This document shows positions 43,440 through 52,592 of a stretch of DNA of 64,000 nucleotides, one piece after another. The DNA comes from Bacillota bacterium (lineage in GTDB: Bacteria > Bacillota > Clostridia > Lachnospirales > Cellulosilyticaceae). Location of the stretch: positions 1-64,000 of the forward strand of contig JAEWMQ010000019.1 in NCBI GenBank assembly GCA_023393125.1, read 5' to 3'. The notes below the pieces were generated by a model. It did no database searches and had not been told where the DNA came from. It worked only from the letters and a program-made list of their open reading frames with translations. The position numbers and the translations under genes were made by a program. Position 1 is the first letter of the stretch. Every line of letters begins with the position of its first letter.

Positions 43440-46400
43440 TTGAAAACCAAAAAGAGAATTTTAGCCTATTTACTTACTTTAACACTAGCTATGACATCAT
43501 TGCCTACACAATTATTTGCACAAACAACAAATGACTTACCACTACCTATGTCAGCGCTTGTAGATACTCAAATGACTACACCTGGAGCTATACAAATTAA
43601 TCCTACTAAATATGTTGGGGATGGCTATGAAGTAGAATTTAAAGTGACAAACCAGTGGCATGGGGCATTTAATGGGGAATTTGTACTTACTAGTACTAGT
43701 GATAAACCACTAGAAAATTGGACATTAAAATTTGATTTTGAACACGAAATTACAAATATGTGGAATGCTCAGATTGTAAAGCATGAAGCTAATAGTTACA
43801 TCATTAAGAATATGGGGCACAATCAAGATATCGCACCAGGTAGTAGTATAAATATTGGCTTTCAAGCAAATTGGGATGATAAGATTAAAATACCTGAAAG
43901 TTATGGCTTATTGATTGCTAAACAGGAAATAGGTAATACAGAATATACAATAGACTTTAAAGTAACTAGCGATTGGGGACAAGCTTTTAATGGAGAAATC
44001 AGTATTACTAATAATGGCAAAGAGATAATAGAAGACTGGATTCTAGAGTTTGATTTTGATAGAAATATAGAAAGATTTTGGACAGCAGAAATCCTAGAAC
44101 ATAAGGATGAACATTATATCATAAAGAATGCAGGATATAATGCTAATATCGCGCCTGGACAAACTGTAATTTTGGGGTTTTCTGGAACACAAGGAAATGT
44201 TAAGACAGTTCCTCAAAATTATAAGTTAAACAAGATAGGAATGAGTGGTGACAGTAGAAAAGAAGTTGAATATGATGGAACTGACAATTTCTCATATGTA
44301 AAACCATTTAATGAAGAAGATATCGTAACTACTATTATTAATGTTGATGGCGAAGATGTAAAAAAAGTATATGTAAGGAATCAAATTATACTTTCAGCTA
44401 ATAAAGGTGTTAGTTTTGATCAAACAAAGCAACTCTTAGAAAAATATGATGGTATAATTGTCGGTTATATCGCTAGAGCTCGCCGCTATCAAGTTGAGTT
44501 TACTGAAAGTACATATGAAGCGCTATGCGAAAAGATTGAATTAATAAAACATGAGAATATCATAAAAGAAAATACTGTACTACTAAATATAGTTAAAATA
44601 GCTTCTCAACAAAGTAGAACAACATCCGATTATGTACCAAAAGATCCTTGGAACGGGAAGGTTTCTTGGGATGAGTCTCGCCCTAATGGTGTAGAATGGG
44701 GAATTGAAGCAATTAAAGCCTTATCCGCATGGCAATACAAAGATCAAATGGAGCCGGTCAATGTAGGCGTAATAGATTTGCAATTTGATGATCATGAAGA
44801 TATTGGATTTATGGAGATTATTGACAAACATCTCATATCATCAGAGAGTGTATATATACCACATGGAATGGAAGTGGCAGGCATATTAGGTGCAAGGCAT
44901 AATAGCCAAGGAATAAGTGGAGTTGCTCCTAATGCTGAAGTATATGGTATAGTAACTACCTCTTACTACGCTGGAATTTATATTTCTGAGAGAATATCTG
45001 ATCTACTAGATCGAGATGTGAGAGTGATTAATTATAGTATGGGATATGATAATGGTTTAGAAGCAACAACTGATATAAGTAAAAAAAATGAAAAAGAAAA
45101 TGTAGATGGACAGCTAACAGAAGACTTATTAGTGTTTTTAGAGGATCAAGATTTTTTAATAGTATGTTCAGCAGGAAATGATGGTAAAAGAATAGAAGAA
45201 TGTGATTATAATAGTGAACTTACACTGATAGATAACGAGAAATTGGTAAATAGAATAATTGTAGTAGGTTCCATAGATAATACTGGCAATGCTACATATA
45301 AGGTTTCGGATAATAGCCAACGAGGAAATAGAGTAGATGTCATGGCTCCAGGAGGAAATCTTTACACTACATCTTTGAGTGATGGTTATAGAAATGTTGG
45401 TTTAGATAGTAACAACAATTCAGAAGGTGCAACTTCTTATGCAGCTCCACATGTAGCTGGAGTTGCTTCCATGGTTTGGGGAATAGATGGTAACTTGTCC
45501 GCAGAAAAGGTGAAAGAGTACATAGTAAGCGCTGCTGATAGAGAAGTTATTAAAGATGGTAAAAGTTATAGGATACTGAATGCATTAAAAGCTGTTGAAA
45601 AAGGAATGAATGTATCTAAAACTGGAACTGCAAGTGGTACCGTAAAAGATGCTAGCAATTTAGCAGGAATTAAAGATGCAAAAGTATTAGTTGATAATAA
45701 AAAAACATATACTACAAATACTGATGGAGAATTTTCAATTAATATAGAGGCAGATATTCCACATGAATTAACAATTTCTAAGACTGGGTATATAGATGTT
45801 AATTATTATGATGTACAAGTTAGAGAAGGTGAAGAAATACACTTAGCTACTATTATGCAATTACCAAATACATATAAAAATGTTCAAGGTAAAGTGATAG
45901 GTAAAGTTGTAAACGCTTTGAATGGTAGAGGAGTTTCTGGAGCAACAATCAATATTAGAAAAGATGTCAACAATAAAGTGAACGGGGAGATAGTGAAGAC
46001 ATTAACAACAGGAATAGATGGTATATTTTCTATAGATAAATTAACGAATGGTGTATATACTGGAGAAATTGTTAGTAATAATATGGTTACAACGTTTTTT
46101 AATTTTGTATGTATAGGAGAAAACAGCAATATTGGAAACATTGCTATTACACCTATTTTAAGTGATGATGAGATGAGAATTATACTAACATGGGGAGAGA
46201 ATCCTAGAGATTTAGATTCACATTTGACTGGAAAGGGAGTTCATGTTTACTATGGTGCTAAAAGTACTACTGGAGCAAACTTAGATTATGACTATACTAA
46301 TTCATATGGTCCAGAGACAATTACTATTGACTTAAATAAAATACCAGAGGGAACATACTCATATTATGTACATTGGTATGCAGGGGTAGGAACTTGGAGC

Positions 46401-46541
46401 ACTTCTGGGGCAAAAGTACAAATTTATATTGGTAGCAAGTTGGAAAATGAGTTTTACATTCCCAATAGTTTAACTGGAAGCAGTGGGATATGGAATGTGT
46501 TTAATATAGATACTAGTACAAGGAAAATAATAATACCATAG
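43440..46541 (+). CDS. secreted subtilase (S8) with two N-terminal cellulose-binding-type domains
   Basis: A 1033-residue exported protease (TTG start, AGGGGAG 7 bases upstream). Residues 1-27 are a signal peptide. CBM2-like domains span about 55-147 and 167-255, each with W-rich strands and the ending NI(A/G)PG...IxxGF. A propeptide-like region covers 277-388. The S8 catalytic domain has VIDLQFDD (Asp446), PHGMEVAG (His475), CSAGNDG (oxyanion Asn) and GATSYAAPHVAG (Ser666). Two carboxypeptidase-regulatory-like beta domains and a C-terminal beta domain follow. The carbohydrate-binding modules could tether the protease to plant cell walls or to cellulose. Its propeptide is duplicated in the next gene. 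Confidence 0.92.
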   Translation: MKTKKRILAYLLTLTLAMTSLPTQLFAQTTNDLPLPMSALVDTQMTTPGAIQINPTKYVGDGYEVEFKVTNQWHGAFNGEFVLTSTSDKPLENWTLKFDFEHEITNMWNAQIVKHEANSYIIKNMGHNQDIAPGSSINIGFQANWDDKIKIPESYGLLIAKQEIGNTEYTIDFKVTSDWGQAFNGEISITNNGKEIIEDWILEFDFDRNIERFWTAEILEHKDEHYIIKNAGYNANIAPGQTVILGFSGTQGNVKTVPQNYKLNKIGMSGDSRKEVEYDGTDNFSYVKPFNEEDIVTTIINVDGEDVKKVYVRNQIILSANKGVSFDQTKQLLEKYDGIIVGYIARARRYQVEFTESTYEALCEKIELIKHENIIKENTVLLNIVKIASQQSRTTSDYVPKDPWNGKVSWDESRPNGVEWGIEAIKALSAWQYKDQMEPVNVGVIDLQFDDHEDIGFMEIIDKHLISSESVYIPHGMEVAGILGARHNSQGISGVAPNAEVYGIVTTSYYAGIYISERISDLLDRDVRVINYSMGYDNGLEATTDISKKNEKENVDGQLTEDLLVFLEDQDFLIVCSAGNDGKRIEECDYNSELTLIDNEKLVNRIIVVGSIDNTGNATYKVSDNSQRGNRVDVMAPGGNLYTTSLSDGYRNVGLDSNNNSEGATSYAAPHVAGVASMVWGIDGNLSAEKVKEYIVSAADREVIKDGKSYRILNALKAVEKGMNVSKTGTASGTVKDASNLAGIKDAKVLVDNKKTYTTNTDGEFSINIEADIPHELTISKTGYIDVNYYDVQVREGEEIHLATIMQLPNTYKNVQGKVIGKVVNALNGRGVSGATINIRKDVNNKVNGEIVKTLTTGIDGIFSIDKLTNGVYTGEIVSNNMVTTFFNFVCIGENSNIGNIAITPILSDDEMRIILTWGENPRDLDSHLTGKGVHVYYGAKSTTGANLDYDYTNSYGPETITIDLNKIPEGTYSYYVHWYAGVGTWSTSGAKVQIYIGSKLENEFYIPNSLTGSSGIWNVFNIDTSTRKIIIP

Positions 46542-46578
46542 AATTATTTAGTTTGTTTATTATTAAGGAGAAAATACT

Positions 46579-47523
46579 ATGATACTTAAAAAAATAGTGA
46601 AAAAAATAGGGATTCCTTGTGTTATATTTTCTATAGTAACAAATTATTTATTAGCTAGTGGTATATATTCACTTGATATTCAAACACAAGATTTGCTTAG
46701 ATCAGAAGAAGTGATGATTATTTCTAATGAGAAAGTCAACTGCATTAATAATTATGAGATTTATGTAAATGGTAAGGAATTAGAAGTAAATACGCCTATT
46801 CTCAACTATGAGGGTAGGTTATACTTACCATTAAGGGACATGGCTAATTTTATAGATGCAGAGATAGAATATTTTAATGATGAAAAAGTAGTTGTAATTC
46901 TTTCATCTAATACTAGAATTGAACTGCCTGTAAACATGAATAAATGTGTTATTATTCAAAATACAGAAAAGAAAAATTCAGAAATCGTATATATAGATCA
47001 GGATAATTACAAAGTATCAAACTTTATTTATAATAACAAGATTTATATTTCAGTACGATTTGTGAGTGAAACATTTAATTACCAGATTACATATTCTACT
47101 AACGGCACATTAGTTCAGTTAATGATGAATGATATTAGCAAAAATAATGAATTAGTTGAAAAGGAATATGAAATCAAAGAAATTGAACATGATGGAACTG
47201 ACAATTTCTCATATATAAAACCATTTAATGAAGAAGATATCGTAACTACTATTATTAATGTTGATGGAGAAGATGTAAAAAAAGTATATGTAAGGAATCA
47301 AATTATACTTTCAGCTAATAAAGGTGTTAGTTTTGAACAAATAAAGCAACTATTAGAAAAATATGATGGTGTAATTGTCGGTTATATGGCTAGAGCTCGT
47401 CGCTATCAAGTTGAGTTTACTGAAAGTACATATGAAGTGCTATGCGAAAAGATTGAATTAATAAAACATGAGGATATCGTAAAAGAAAATACTGTACTAC
47501 TAAATATAGTTAAAGTAAATTAG
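46579..47523 (+). CDS. stalk-domain protein fused to an orphan subtilase propeptide
   Basis: A 314-residue protein with a signal peptide (residues 1-30) and a stalk domain at about 50-195 (LYLPLRDMANFIDAEIEYF, IYISVRFVSETFNYQITY). The last 112 residues are almost identical to residues 277-388 of the preceding subtilase (DGTDNFSYIKPFNEEDIV ... NTVLLNIVKVN). The nucleotides match too, indicating recent duplication. The catalytic domain is absent: the stop falls where it would start. Free subtilase propeptides can inhibit or fold the enzyme in trans, so this could control the neighbouring protease. AAGGAG precedes the ATG; the gap is 37 bases, so both are probably co-transcribed. Confidence 0.8.
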   Translation: MILKKIVKKIGIPCVIFSIVTNYLLASGIYSLDIQTQDLLRSEEVMIISNEKVNCINNYEIYVNGKELEVNTPILNYEGRLYLPLRDMANFIDAEIEYFNDEKVVVILSSNTRIELPVNMNKCVIIQNTEKKNSEIVYIDQDNYKVSNFIYNNKIYISVRFVSETFNYQITYSTNGTLVQLMMNDISKNNELVEKEYEIKEIEHDGTDNFSYIKPFNEEDIVTTIINVDGEDVKKVYVRNQIILSANKGVSFEQIKQLLEKYDGVIVGYMARARRYQVEFTESTYEVLCEKIELIKHEDIVKENTVLLNIVKVN

Positions 47524-47529
47524 AGATAC

Positions 47530-47650
47530 GATATAGTTTTCTTACTAATTTGAAGTTTTGTATAAATCTCAACACCTTAAAGGTCTTTTTGTAACGTTTG
47601 TAAATTCGCAGTTTTTACTTCTAATTATTATTTTTATAGTTCATTTATTT
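47530..47650 (+). repeat. degenerate solo R1 element
   Basis: Keeps ACTAATTTGAAGTTTTGTAT, AAAGGTCTTTTTGTAACG and TGTAAATTCGCAGTTTTTAC right after a stop codon. The outer hairpin arms are decayed. Confidence 0.6.
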
Positions 47651-47661
47651 GATATGTTGAG

Positions 47662-47840
47662 AGGGCTTTCGGGTTAGTTTGAAGTTTTATTATAAATTTC
47701 AAGAGCTGAAGGCCCTTTTTGCAAAAGTTGTAAATTCGCACTCTTTGACTTCAAATTCTTGCCTCTTTGTAAGGTGTGTCTTATAATCATTTGGTGAATA
47801 TAATAAATAATCGCTAGGCTAAAGATGAACTGATAATATA
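47662..47840 (+). repeat. solo R1 element (IS left-end remnant)
   Basis: AGGGCTTTCGGGTT ... GAGCTGAAGGCCCTTTTTG forms the end hairpin. TTGCCT-17-TATAAT and a degenerate transposase start (AAAGATGAACTG) follow. It lies directly after another decayed R1 copy. Confidence 0.82.
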
Positions 47841-47875
47841 AGCATAAAGCAAATTATTTTTAATAATTTGAATGA

Positions 47876-48135
47876 GTTTTTTCCTATTGAATAGGGGGAT
47901 ATCAATGCACCCCGGGGTACATTCTCCTATTAACGCATAATAGTTTCCTCATAACAGTCCAAAGGCACGTTGAGACTGTAGTGAAGCTTAGTAAATAAAA
48001 CCTAGAACCATCAAGGCTTAGAGCAATTATGCTTTAAGCCTTTTAGTGTGTTTTTGGACATTTTTGAATCGAAGATATGTTCCCAATCGAGCAGGGGGGT
48101 ACACTTTTTCGCGTAAATCGGTAGTTTTGCGGAAA
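47876..48135 (+). repeat. R2 repeat, long copy
   Basis: TTTTTTCCTATTGAATAGGG, then CACCCCGGGGTACATTCTCC, GGCACGTTGAGACTGTAG, a 12-bp hairpin (AAGGCTTAGAGC/GCTTTAAGCCTT), and finally GGGGGGTACACTTTTTCGCG with GTAAATCGGTAGTTTTGCGG. The closing block resembles the opening one (GGGGTACA...CGCGTAA), like repeated transposon ends. Confidence 0.75.
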
Positions 48136-48241
48136 TGTATAGGTAATCATGTGAATATTTAATCATGAAGAAATATACATAAAATTTTTGAGTCGTGGTA
48201 TGATGTAACTAAAAATTATAAGATATAAAAAGGGGAAAAAT

Positions 48242-48361
48242 ATGAAGTATGAAAAGTATTTAAGAAATTTTGTTATAGAGGGTAACTTTGATGAAAAATT
48301 TATATCTAAAGTAGAAGATAAATTTGACATTAAATTACCATTGCCTAAACCAAGTAATTAA
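48242..48361 (+). CDS. short ORF, possible SUKH (SMI1/KNR4) immunity stub
   Basis: A 39-residue ORF with AGGGG 8 bases upstream. The sequence YEKYLRNFVIEGNFDEKF and the ending KFDIKLPLPKPSN resemble the N-terminal helix and LP motif that open SUKH immunity proteins, but it stops there. It is probably a truncated immunity gene; a genuine small protein is not excluded. It lies 18 bases before the next gene. Confidence 0.4.
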   Translation: MKYEKYLRNFVIEGNFDEKFISKVEDKFDIKLPLPKPSN

Positions 48362-48379
48362 AAAATGGAGGAAAGATAT

Positions 48380-48769
48380 ATGCAAAGTGTTTTTAAAGAA
48401 GTAATGCTTAACAGATTACTATTTATTGAAGAGAAACATGATGTTAAGTTTGAGTTTTATGATTCATATAGTGGGGTGGATATAGGTGAAGTGATTTGTA
48501 AAAATATATTTTCATTTAACTTCAATACTGCATTTGTTCCAAACGAAGAAAGTTTTCCTTGTTTTGTTTTAGATGTGGAAATAGAGCAACTTAGTAAAGA
48601 AGAAGTTGTAGAACAATTTAAAAAGTCAAATTATAGTTATACAGATGGAGAGCAACCTGTAATACCTCAAAGTGACCAATACTGGGTATTTAAGATTCAA
48701 GGAGGGCCTTTAGATATTAGAATTATTTGTGATAAAATTGAGATCACAAAGTTTAATGATGATAAGTAG
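48380..48769 (+). CDS. hypothetical protein, 129 aa
   Basis: ATG 48380 is chosen because GGAGG lies 8 bases upstream, overlapping an earlier in-frame ATG at 48365. The product is an acidic soluble protein rich in aromatic residues (VKFEFYDSYSGVDIGEVICK, DQYWVFKIQGGPLDIRII). No family was recognised. The small acidic form next to a SUKH-like stub suggests an immunity gene. IS copy B starts 10 bases after the stop. Confidence 0.6.
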   Translation: MQSVFKEVMLNRLLFIEEKHDVKFEFYDSYSGVDIGEVICKNIFSFNFNTAFVPNEESFPCFVLDVEIEQLSKEEVVEQFKKSNYSYTDGEQPVIPQSDQYWVFKIQGGPLDIRIICDKIEITKFNDDK

Positions 48770-48778
48770 ATAAATGTG

Positions 48779-50301
48779 AGGGCTTTCAGGTCAATTTGAA
48801 GTTTTATTATAAATTTCAAGGCTTGAAAGCTCTTTTTGTAAAAGTTGTAAATTCGCACTTTTGACTTTAAATTCTTGCCCCTTTTTATAGTATATCTTAT
48901 AATCATTTTTCGTGTACAAAATGATAGATAAGGTGAAAATGACTAAGTATTACTTGAAGAAATTTATTAAATATGCAAAGAAAGTTTATCATATAGAAGA
49001 TGGGCTAAAAGCACTAACAGATAGAAGAAATAATCCCCTATATAACGACTGGAGAGGTTATTCTACCAGAACTTTTAGGTTTTTTGTTAAGAATACAAAG
49101 TTTTAATGAACTTAAATATAAAATCAAAAGCAATGATTTCATAAATATTATTTCTAGAAAAATGAAGTTACCACAAATAGATACCCTTAAAGTTATTGAT
49201 AATCAGGGATTATATAAAATGCATAGTAAAATTATTAAGAAAGCCAAACGAAATAAAGTATTTGACAAAGGTACCATAGATGGTTATAGAGTTGTAGCTA
49301 TTGATGGTACTAAATTATTTGGTAGCTATAAGAAAAGCTGTGATAAATGCTGTACCACAACAGCAAGAAATAAACAAACAAACTATTTCCATAGTGCTGC
49401 ATTGATGTCCTTGCTAGGCAAGGAGCCTAGACTTATCATAGACTTTGAGCTCTAGAGGATAGCAGTAAAAAAGATGAAGGAGAGTTAACAGTTGCTAAAA
49501 GGCTATTAAGTAGAATAGCCAAAGAGCCTAAAAATACTTTAGATGTAGTGGTTTATGATGCTTTAGCCTGTAATAGTAGTTGGATTAATAATTGCAAGGC
49601 TAACAAAGTAATACCTGTTATTCATGTGAAAGATAGTAATATGATTAGCATTAAGGAAGTCAAAACTAGAAATAACAAAAGTGATGTAAAAGAAGTTTGG
49701 CAGGACGAGAAAAGAGAATGTGAAGTTGGAGCCTATGAAGAGATTTTCAAAATGGATGAAGTGCTTGAACCACTTAGGTTTTTAAAGTTTAGCAAAAAGA
49801 GCAAACAAGGCAAATACTCTCAGGTCTTAATGGTCACAACTGATTTTAATATACCACTTCAAACTTTATATAAGATGATGCATATGAGATGGGATATTGA
49901 AAATAGTTTGTTTAATAAACTGAAGACATATAGTGTGCTAGAGCATTGCTTTGTACATCACCCCAATGCAATCGAAGTAATTTTATATTTGATGAGCATA
50001 ACCTCTAATCTAATGCAACTATTTATTTTTAGAAGATTAAGTAGAAATGAAATAAAGCTATTAACACAAAAAGAAATAGTAAGATTGCTAGAGAAAGGGC
50101 TTTATCTATTGAAATATAATAGGAAGTACATTTTTGACACGACATAAGGACATGACCTAATTGAATACGTTGGGAGAAAATTGGGATAAGGGGAACTATA
50201 CCTGTTTTTAGGAAAAACCGCATAAATAGTGTAAAAGATAGTAAAAGTTAATTGAAAATTCTTTAATTATAGTATAAAATCAGGTTAGAAGCGAAAACAC
50301 T
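48779..50301 (+). mobile_element. IS4-like insertion sequence, copy B (inactive)
   Basis: A 1523-bp element bounded by AGGGCTTTCAGG and GCGAAAACACT, with the same order of hairpin, promoter and transposase as copy A. It is about 25 bp shorter because of small deletions. Its right end abuts the 3' fragment of another gene. Confidence 0.85.
48939..50147 (+). pseudogene. IS4-like transposase, copy B, frameshifted
   Basis: The coding sequence starts at ATG 48939 like the other copies. A 1-base insertion near 49045 shifts the frame after NNPLY. A 12-base in-frame deletion removes IRDT near 49185. A roughly 10-base deletion at about 49452 (after DFEL) creates a stop. The rest continues in a third frame from 49548 to 50147, including HMRWDIENSLFNKLK. 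Three separate lesions mean it cannot make active transposase. Confidence 0.9.
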
Positions 50302-50302
50302 G

Positions 50303-50416
50303 GAATTTAATGGTAAGATATATGATAATATTCATGTGGATGATATAGTTTATGAAGAATGGTTGGAAGACTTTTATAGTCAAGGAGAACCGTTTATAGA
50401 ATTTCTTGATTTTTAA
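50303..50416 (+). pseudogene. 3' fragment of a gene cut by IS copy B
   Basis: An open frame without a start reads EFNGKIYDNIHVDDIVYEEW and ends EFLDF with a stop at 50416. It begins exactly at the IS right end, so the 5' part was lost on insertion or later deletion. The family is unknown. Confidence 0.55.
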
Positions 50417-50437
50417 TATTGAAGAGGTGAGAGTGGT

Positions 50438-50800
50438 ATGGCTGAAGTAATTACAGAAAAACGATACTTAAAAGATTTAATAAACTTGACATACGCTATT
50501 AAATTAAGGCCAGGACTATATATAGGTAAGAAATCAATAGTAAGGCTACACCAATTTTTGAATGGATTTTCAGAGGCATATTATTATATAGATGCTGAAA
50601 ATAAAAATTTTGGAGTCTATCCAGGATTTCAAGAATGGATTTATAATAAGTATAGAGCCGAGGAGGCCATATCTTGGTCTAGTATAATTTTAGATCATTC
50701 AGACAATGAGGAAGAAGCCGTAGATTTGTTTTTTGAAGAAGTGGAAATATATATTGAACAAAAAAGATGGCTAAAGATATTAGAAACTGAAGATGAGTAG
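50438..50800 (+). CDS. small protein, possible immunity protein
   Basis: A 120-residue acidic protein. IKLRPGLYIGKKSIVRLHQF followed by LNGFSEAYYY and FQEWIYNKY is a pattern I recall from short stand-alone Firmicute proteins found beside immunity genes (RPGxYIGxxSxxxLxxFLxGY). No activity is known. GAGGTGAGAG lies upstream of the ATG. It sits among repeats and IS copies with no partner toxin visible. Confidence 0.6.
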   Translation: MAEVITEKRYLKDLINLTYAIKLRPGLYIGKKSIVRLHQFLNGFSEAYYYIDAENKNFGVYPGFQEWIYNKYRAEEAISWSSIILDHSDNEEEAVDLFFEEVEIYIEQKRWLKILETEDE

Positions 50801-50824
50801 AAATGTATCTTAATCTTTATTTTG

Positions 50825-50945
50825 ACGTGGACTTTTGAATCAGTTTAAAATTTATTATAAATTTCAAGGAATAGAGGTCCTTTTCGTAAATGATATAAAT
50901 TCACAGTTTGTAACTTTAAATTTTGTCTTCATAGCTCATTTGTTT
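50825..50945 (+). repeat. solo R1 element, degenerate
   Basis: GTGGACTTTTGAATCAG ... TATTATAAATTTCAAGGAA ... GAGGTCCTTTTCGTAAATG and TATAAATTCACAGTTTG follow the R1 order 25 bases after a stop codon. An R2 copy follows. Confidence 0.65.
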
Positions 50946-50958
50946 AACATTTCTAAGT

Positions 50959-51121
50959 AATTTCTTCTCATTAAATAGGGGGTATCTTAACGTCCCCCGG
51001 GGGTACATTCTCCTATTAACGCGTAATAGTTTCCTCACAACAGTCCAAAGACACGTTGAGACTGGAGTTAAACGGAGTAAATAAAACCTAGATATATGAA
51101 GGCTTAGAGCGATTAAATCTT
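50959..51121 (+). repeat. R2 repeat, short copy
   Basis: AATTTCTTCTCATTAAATAG, CCCCCGGGGGTACATTCTCC, ACGCGTAATAGTTTCCTCAC, GACACGTTGAGACTGG and AGTAAATAAAACCTAG in the same order as the copies at 31541, 47876 and 55053. Confidence 0.75.
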
Positions 51122-51161
51122 ATAGACGAAGTATTATTAAATATGCGTAATCATATACCCC

Positions 51162-51302
51162 CATGGAGATCGGCTGGAAAGTTTAAGCTTAGATGAAAAT
51201 AGGTTTGAAGAGATATATAATAATATACTAAATCTAATAATAGCATTTTCTAACCAAGTGTCTAGTGCTGCATCTAACAAAGAGTATTTGCAACGCACTT
51301 AA
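51162..51302 (+). pseudogene. 3' fragment of an unknown gene
   Basis: An open frame without start reads GDRLESLSLDENRFEEIYNN and ends KEYLQRT at 51302. It lies between an R2 and an R1 copy, and is probably the tail of a helical protein lost to rearrangement. Confidence 0.35.
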
Positions 51303-51307
51303 TTATT

Positions 51308-51420
51308 AGTACTTTCTGACTATTTTGTAATTTTGTTATAAATTTCAAAATAGTCAGAAAGTATTTTGTAAATGTTGTAAATTCCGAATTTTTGACCTGA
51401 AATTGTTGAATTGATTACCT
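51308..51420 (+). repeat. solo R1 element with a distinct perfect hairpin
   Basis: TACTTTCTGACTATTTTG pairs perfectly with CAAAATAGTCAGAAAGTA around the conserved TTGTTATAAATTT centre. The usual GTAAATGTTGTAAATTCCGA block follows. The arm sequence differs from other copies but remains fully complementary. Confidence 0.8.
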
Positions 51421-51720
51421 TGAGTATACCTAAATGTGGTTAAATCATTTATTATTCAAATGACTCTAAAATCATTGCCTTTAAATCTTTACCCAGTTAA
51501 AAGTGATGGTGCATAGATATTTAAATAAAATTTAAAAGTTGTCCCTCTTGTCCCGATGATGTGTGTTAGAATACTATCATAAAGAACGAAGTATAAATAG
51601 CCCTTAAATTTCTTGTAAGTTGTATTATAAATGGTAACTATGATATAATTCAAGTAAGCTGTATAATAATATTATAAAAATGGGAAAGATTTATTTGTAA
51701 ACCTTAATAATACCAGTAAC
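51421..51720. other. intergenic, nothing recognised
   Basis: About 300 AT-rich bases without a supported gene, upstream of the toxin-like pair's promoter. Confidence 0.4.
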
Positions 51721-51749
51721 TTGACAGTACTCAAAACAATTGTTATAGT
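51721..51749 (+). promoter_or_regulatory. promoter of the GNAT gene pair
   Basis: TTGACA (51721-51726), 17 bases, TATAGT (51744-51749), 33 bases before the first start, with AAAGGGGGCG as ribosome-binding site. Confidence 0.75.
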
Positions 51750-51782
51750 TTATAAAATAATGTAAAAAAAGGGGGCGTTCTT

Positions 51783-51971
51783 ATGAACTACGTATATCCA
51801 TCCGATAACACTTATACTACAACTAAAAAAACATTGGCAAGAACCCCATTAAGTGAAGAAGCGAAAGAACGAAGAGCGTATATAAGAAGTCATAAATTCG
51901 CGGTTACTGTTGATTCAAAAACACAGGAATGCAAATTAAAGGTTACGAAAAAGGATTCTATTTATGGCTAA
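51783..51971 (+). CDS. small partner of the GNAT protein, possible antitoxin
   Basis: A 62-residue basic protein (TKKTLARTPLSEEAKERRAYI, then HKFAVTVDSKTQECKLKVTK). It overlaps the acetyltransferase gene by 8 bases and shares one strong promoter. The two-gene overlapping arrangement matches toxin-antitoxin operons in which the partner precedes a GNAT toxin. It has no clear ribbon-helix-helix motif, so antitoxin is an inference from arrangement. Confidence 0.6.
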   Translation: MNYVYPSDNTYTTTKKTLARTPLSEEAKERRAYIRSHKFAVTVDSKTQECKLKVTKKDSIYG

Positions 51972-52524
51972 TAACTTTTTAAATGTTCGATTATTAACAC
52001 CAGAGTTATTACCTTTAGCAGAAAATTTTAGTTCGGGAAATGCATATATTGATAGTTTTATTAAAGATGGAGATTATTCATTAAACTCTAGTATTGGTAA
52101 AACTTATGTTTTTCTTTCAGAATCTGATACAGAGATTATTGGGTTTTATAATTTAAGTGTTAGCTCAATTGATCGAACAGAACAAGTAAATGACAATTTA
52201 ATACGCATTCGTATGGGCGGTGCAGTTAATATTAATTATTTTGCATTAGATACACGCTATCATAGACAGGTTCAAGATACCTTACCATCAGGATTAAAAA
52301 TATATTTAAGCGATTTACTATTAGATGAGTGTTTTGAACGTATAGAAATGATTACTAATGAACATGTTGGAGCAGCTTTTGTAACGCTTAATTCTACAAA
52401 AGAAGGTCTTCATCTGTATCAAAGAAATGGCTTTGAAGAGTTAGAAGATGATATGAGTTTTACAAGAGAAACCAGTGATCATGATTGTATCCAACTTTAC
52501 AGATGGATTAATGAAGAATTATAA
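51964..52524 (+). CDS. GNAT-family acetyltransferase, toxin-like
   Basis: A 186-residue protein. FSSGNAYIDSFI..D, ETEIIGFYNLSVSSID, the central strand VNINYFALDTRYHRQ, and HLYQRNGFEELEDDM fit the GNAT fold of the TacT/AtaT type, where the toxin acetylates aminoacyl-tRNA. The acetyl-CoA pyrophosphate loop is imperfect (YHRQVQDTLPSGLK in place of R/QxxGxG/A), which weakens the enzymatic prediction. AAAAGGA lies about 7 bases upstream, inside the partner gene. A terminator follows at 52537. Confidence 0.75.
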   Translation: MANNFLNVRLLTPELLPLAENFSSGNAYIDSFIKDGDYSLNSSIGKTYVFLSESDTEIIGFYNLSVSSIDRTEQVNDNLIRIRMGGAVNINYFALDTRYHRQVQDTLPSGLKIYLSDLLLDECFERIEMITNEHVGAAFVTLNSTKEGLHLYQRNGFEELEDDMSFTRETSDHDCIQLYRWINEEL

Positions 52525-52536
52525 ATTAGTATACAG

Positions 52537-52568
52537 AGCTTCTAAGATAAACCTTAGGAGCTTTTATT
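52537..52568 (+). terminator. intrinsic terminator after the GNAT pair
   Basis: AGCTTCTAAG and CTTAGGAGCT pair over 10 bp (one wobble) and are followed by TTTATT. Confidence 0.7.
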
Positions 52569-52592
52569 ATGTATTAATTTAGGAGTATCTAT

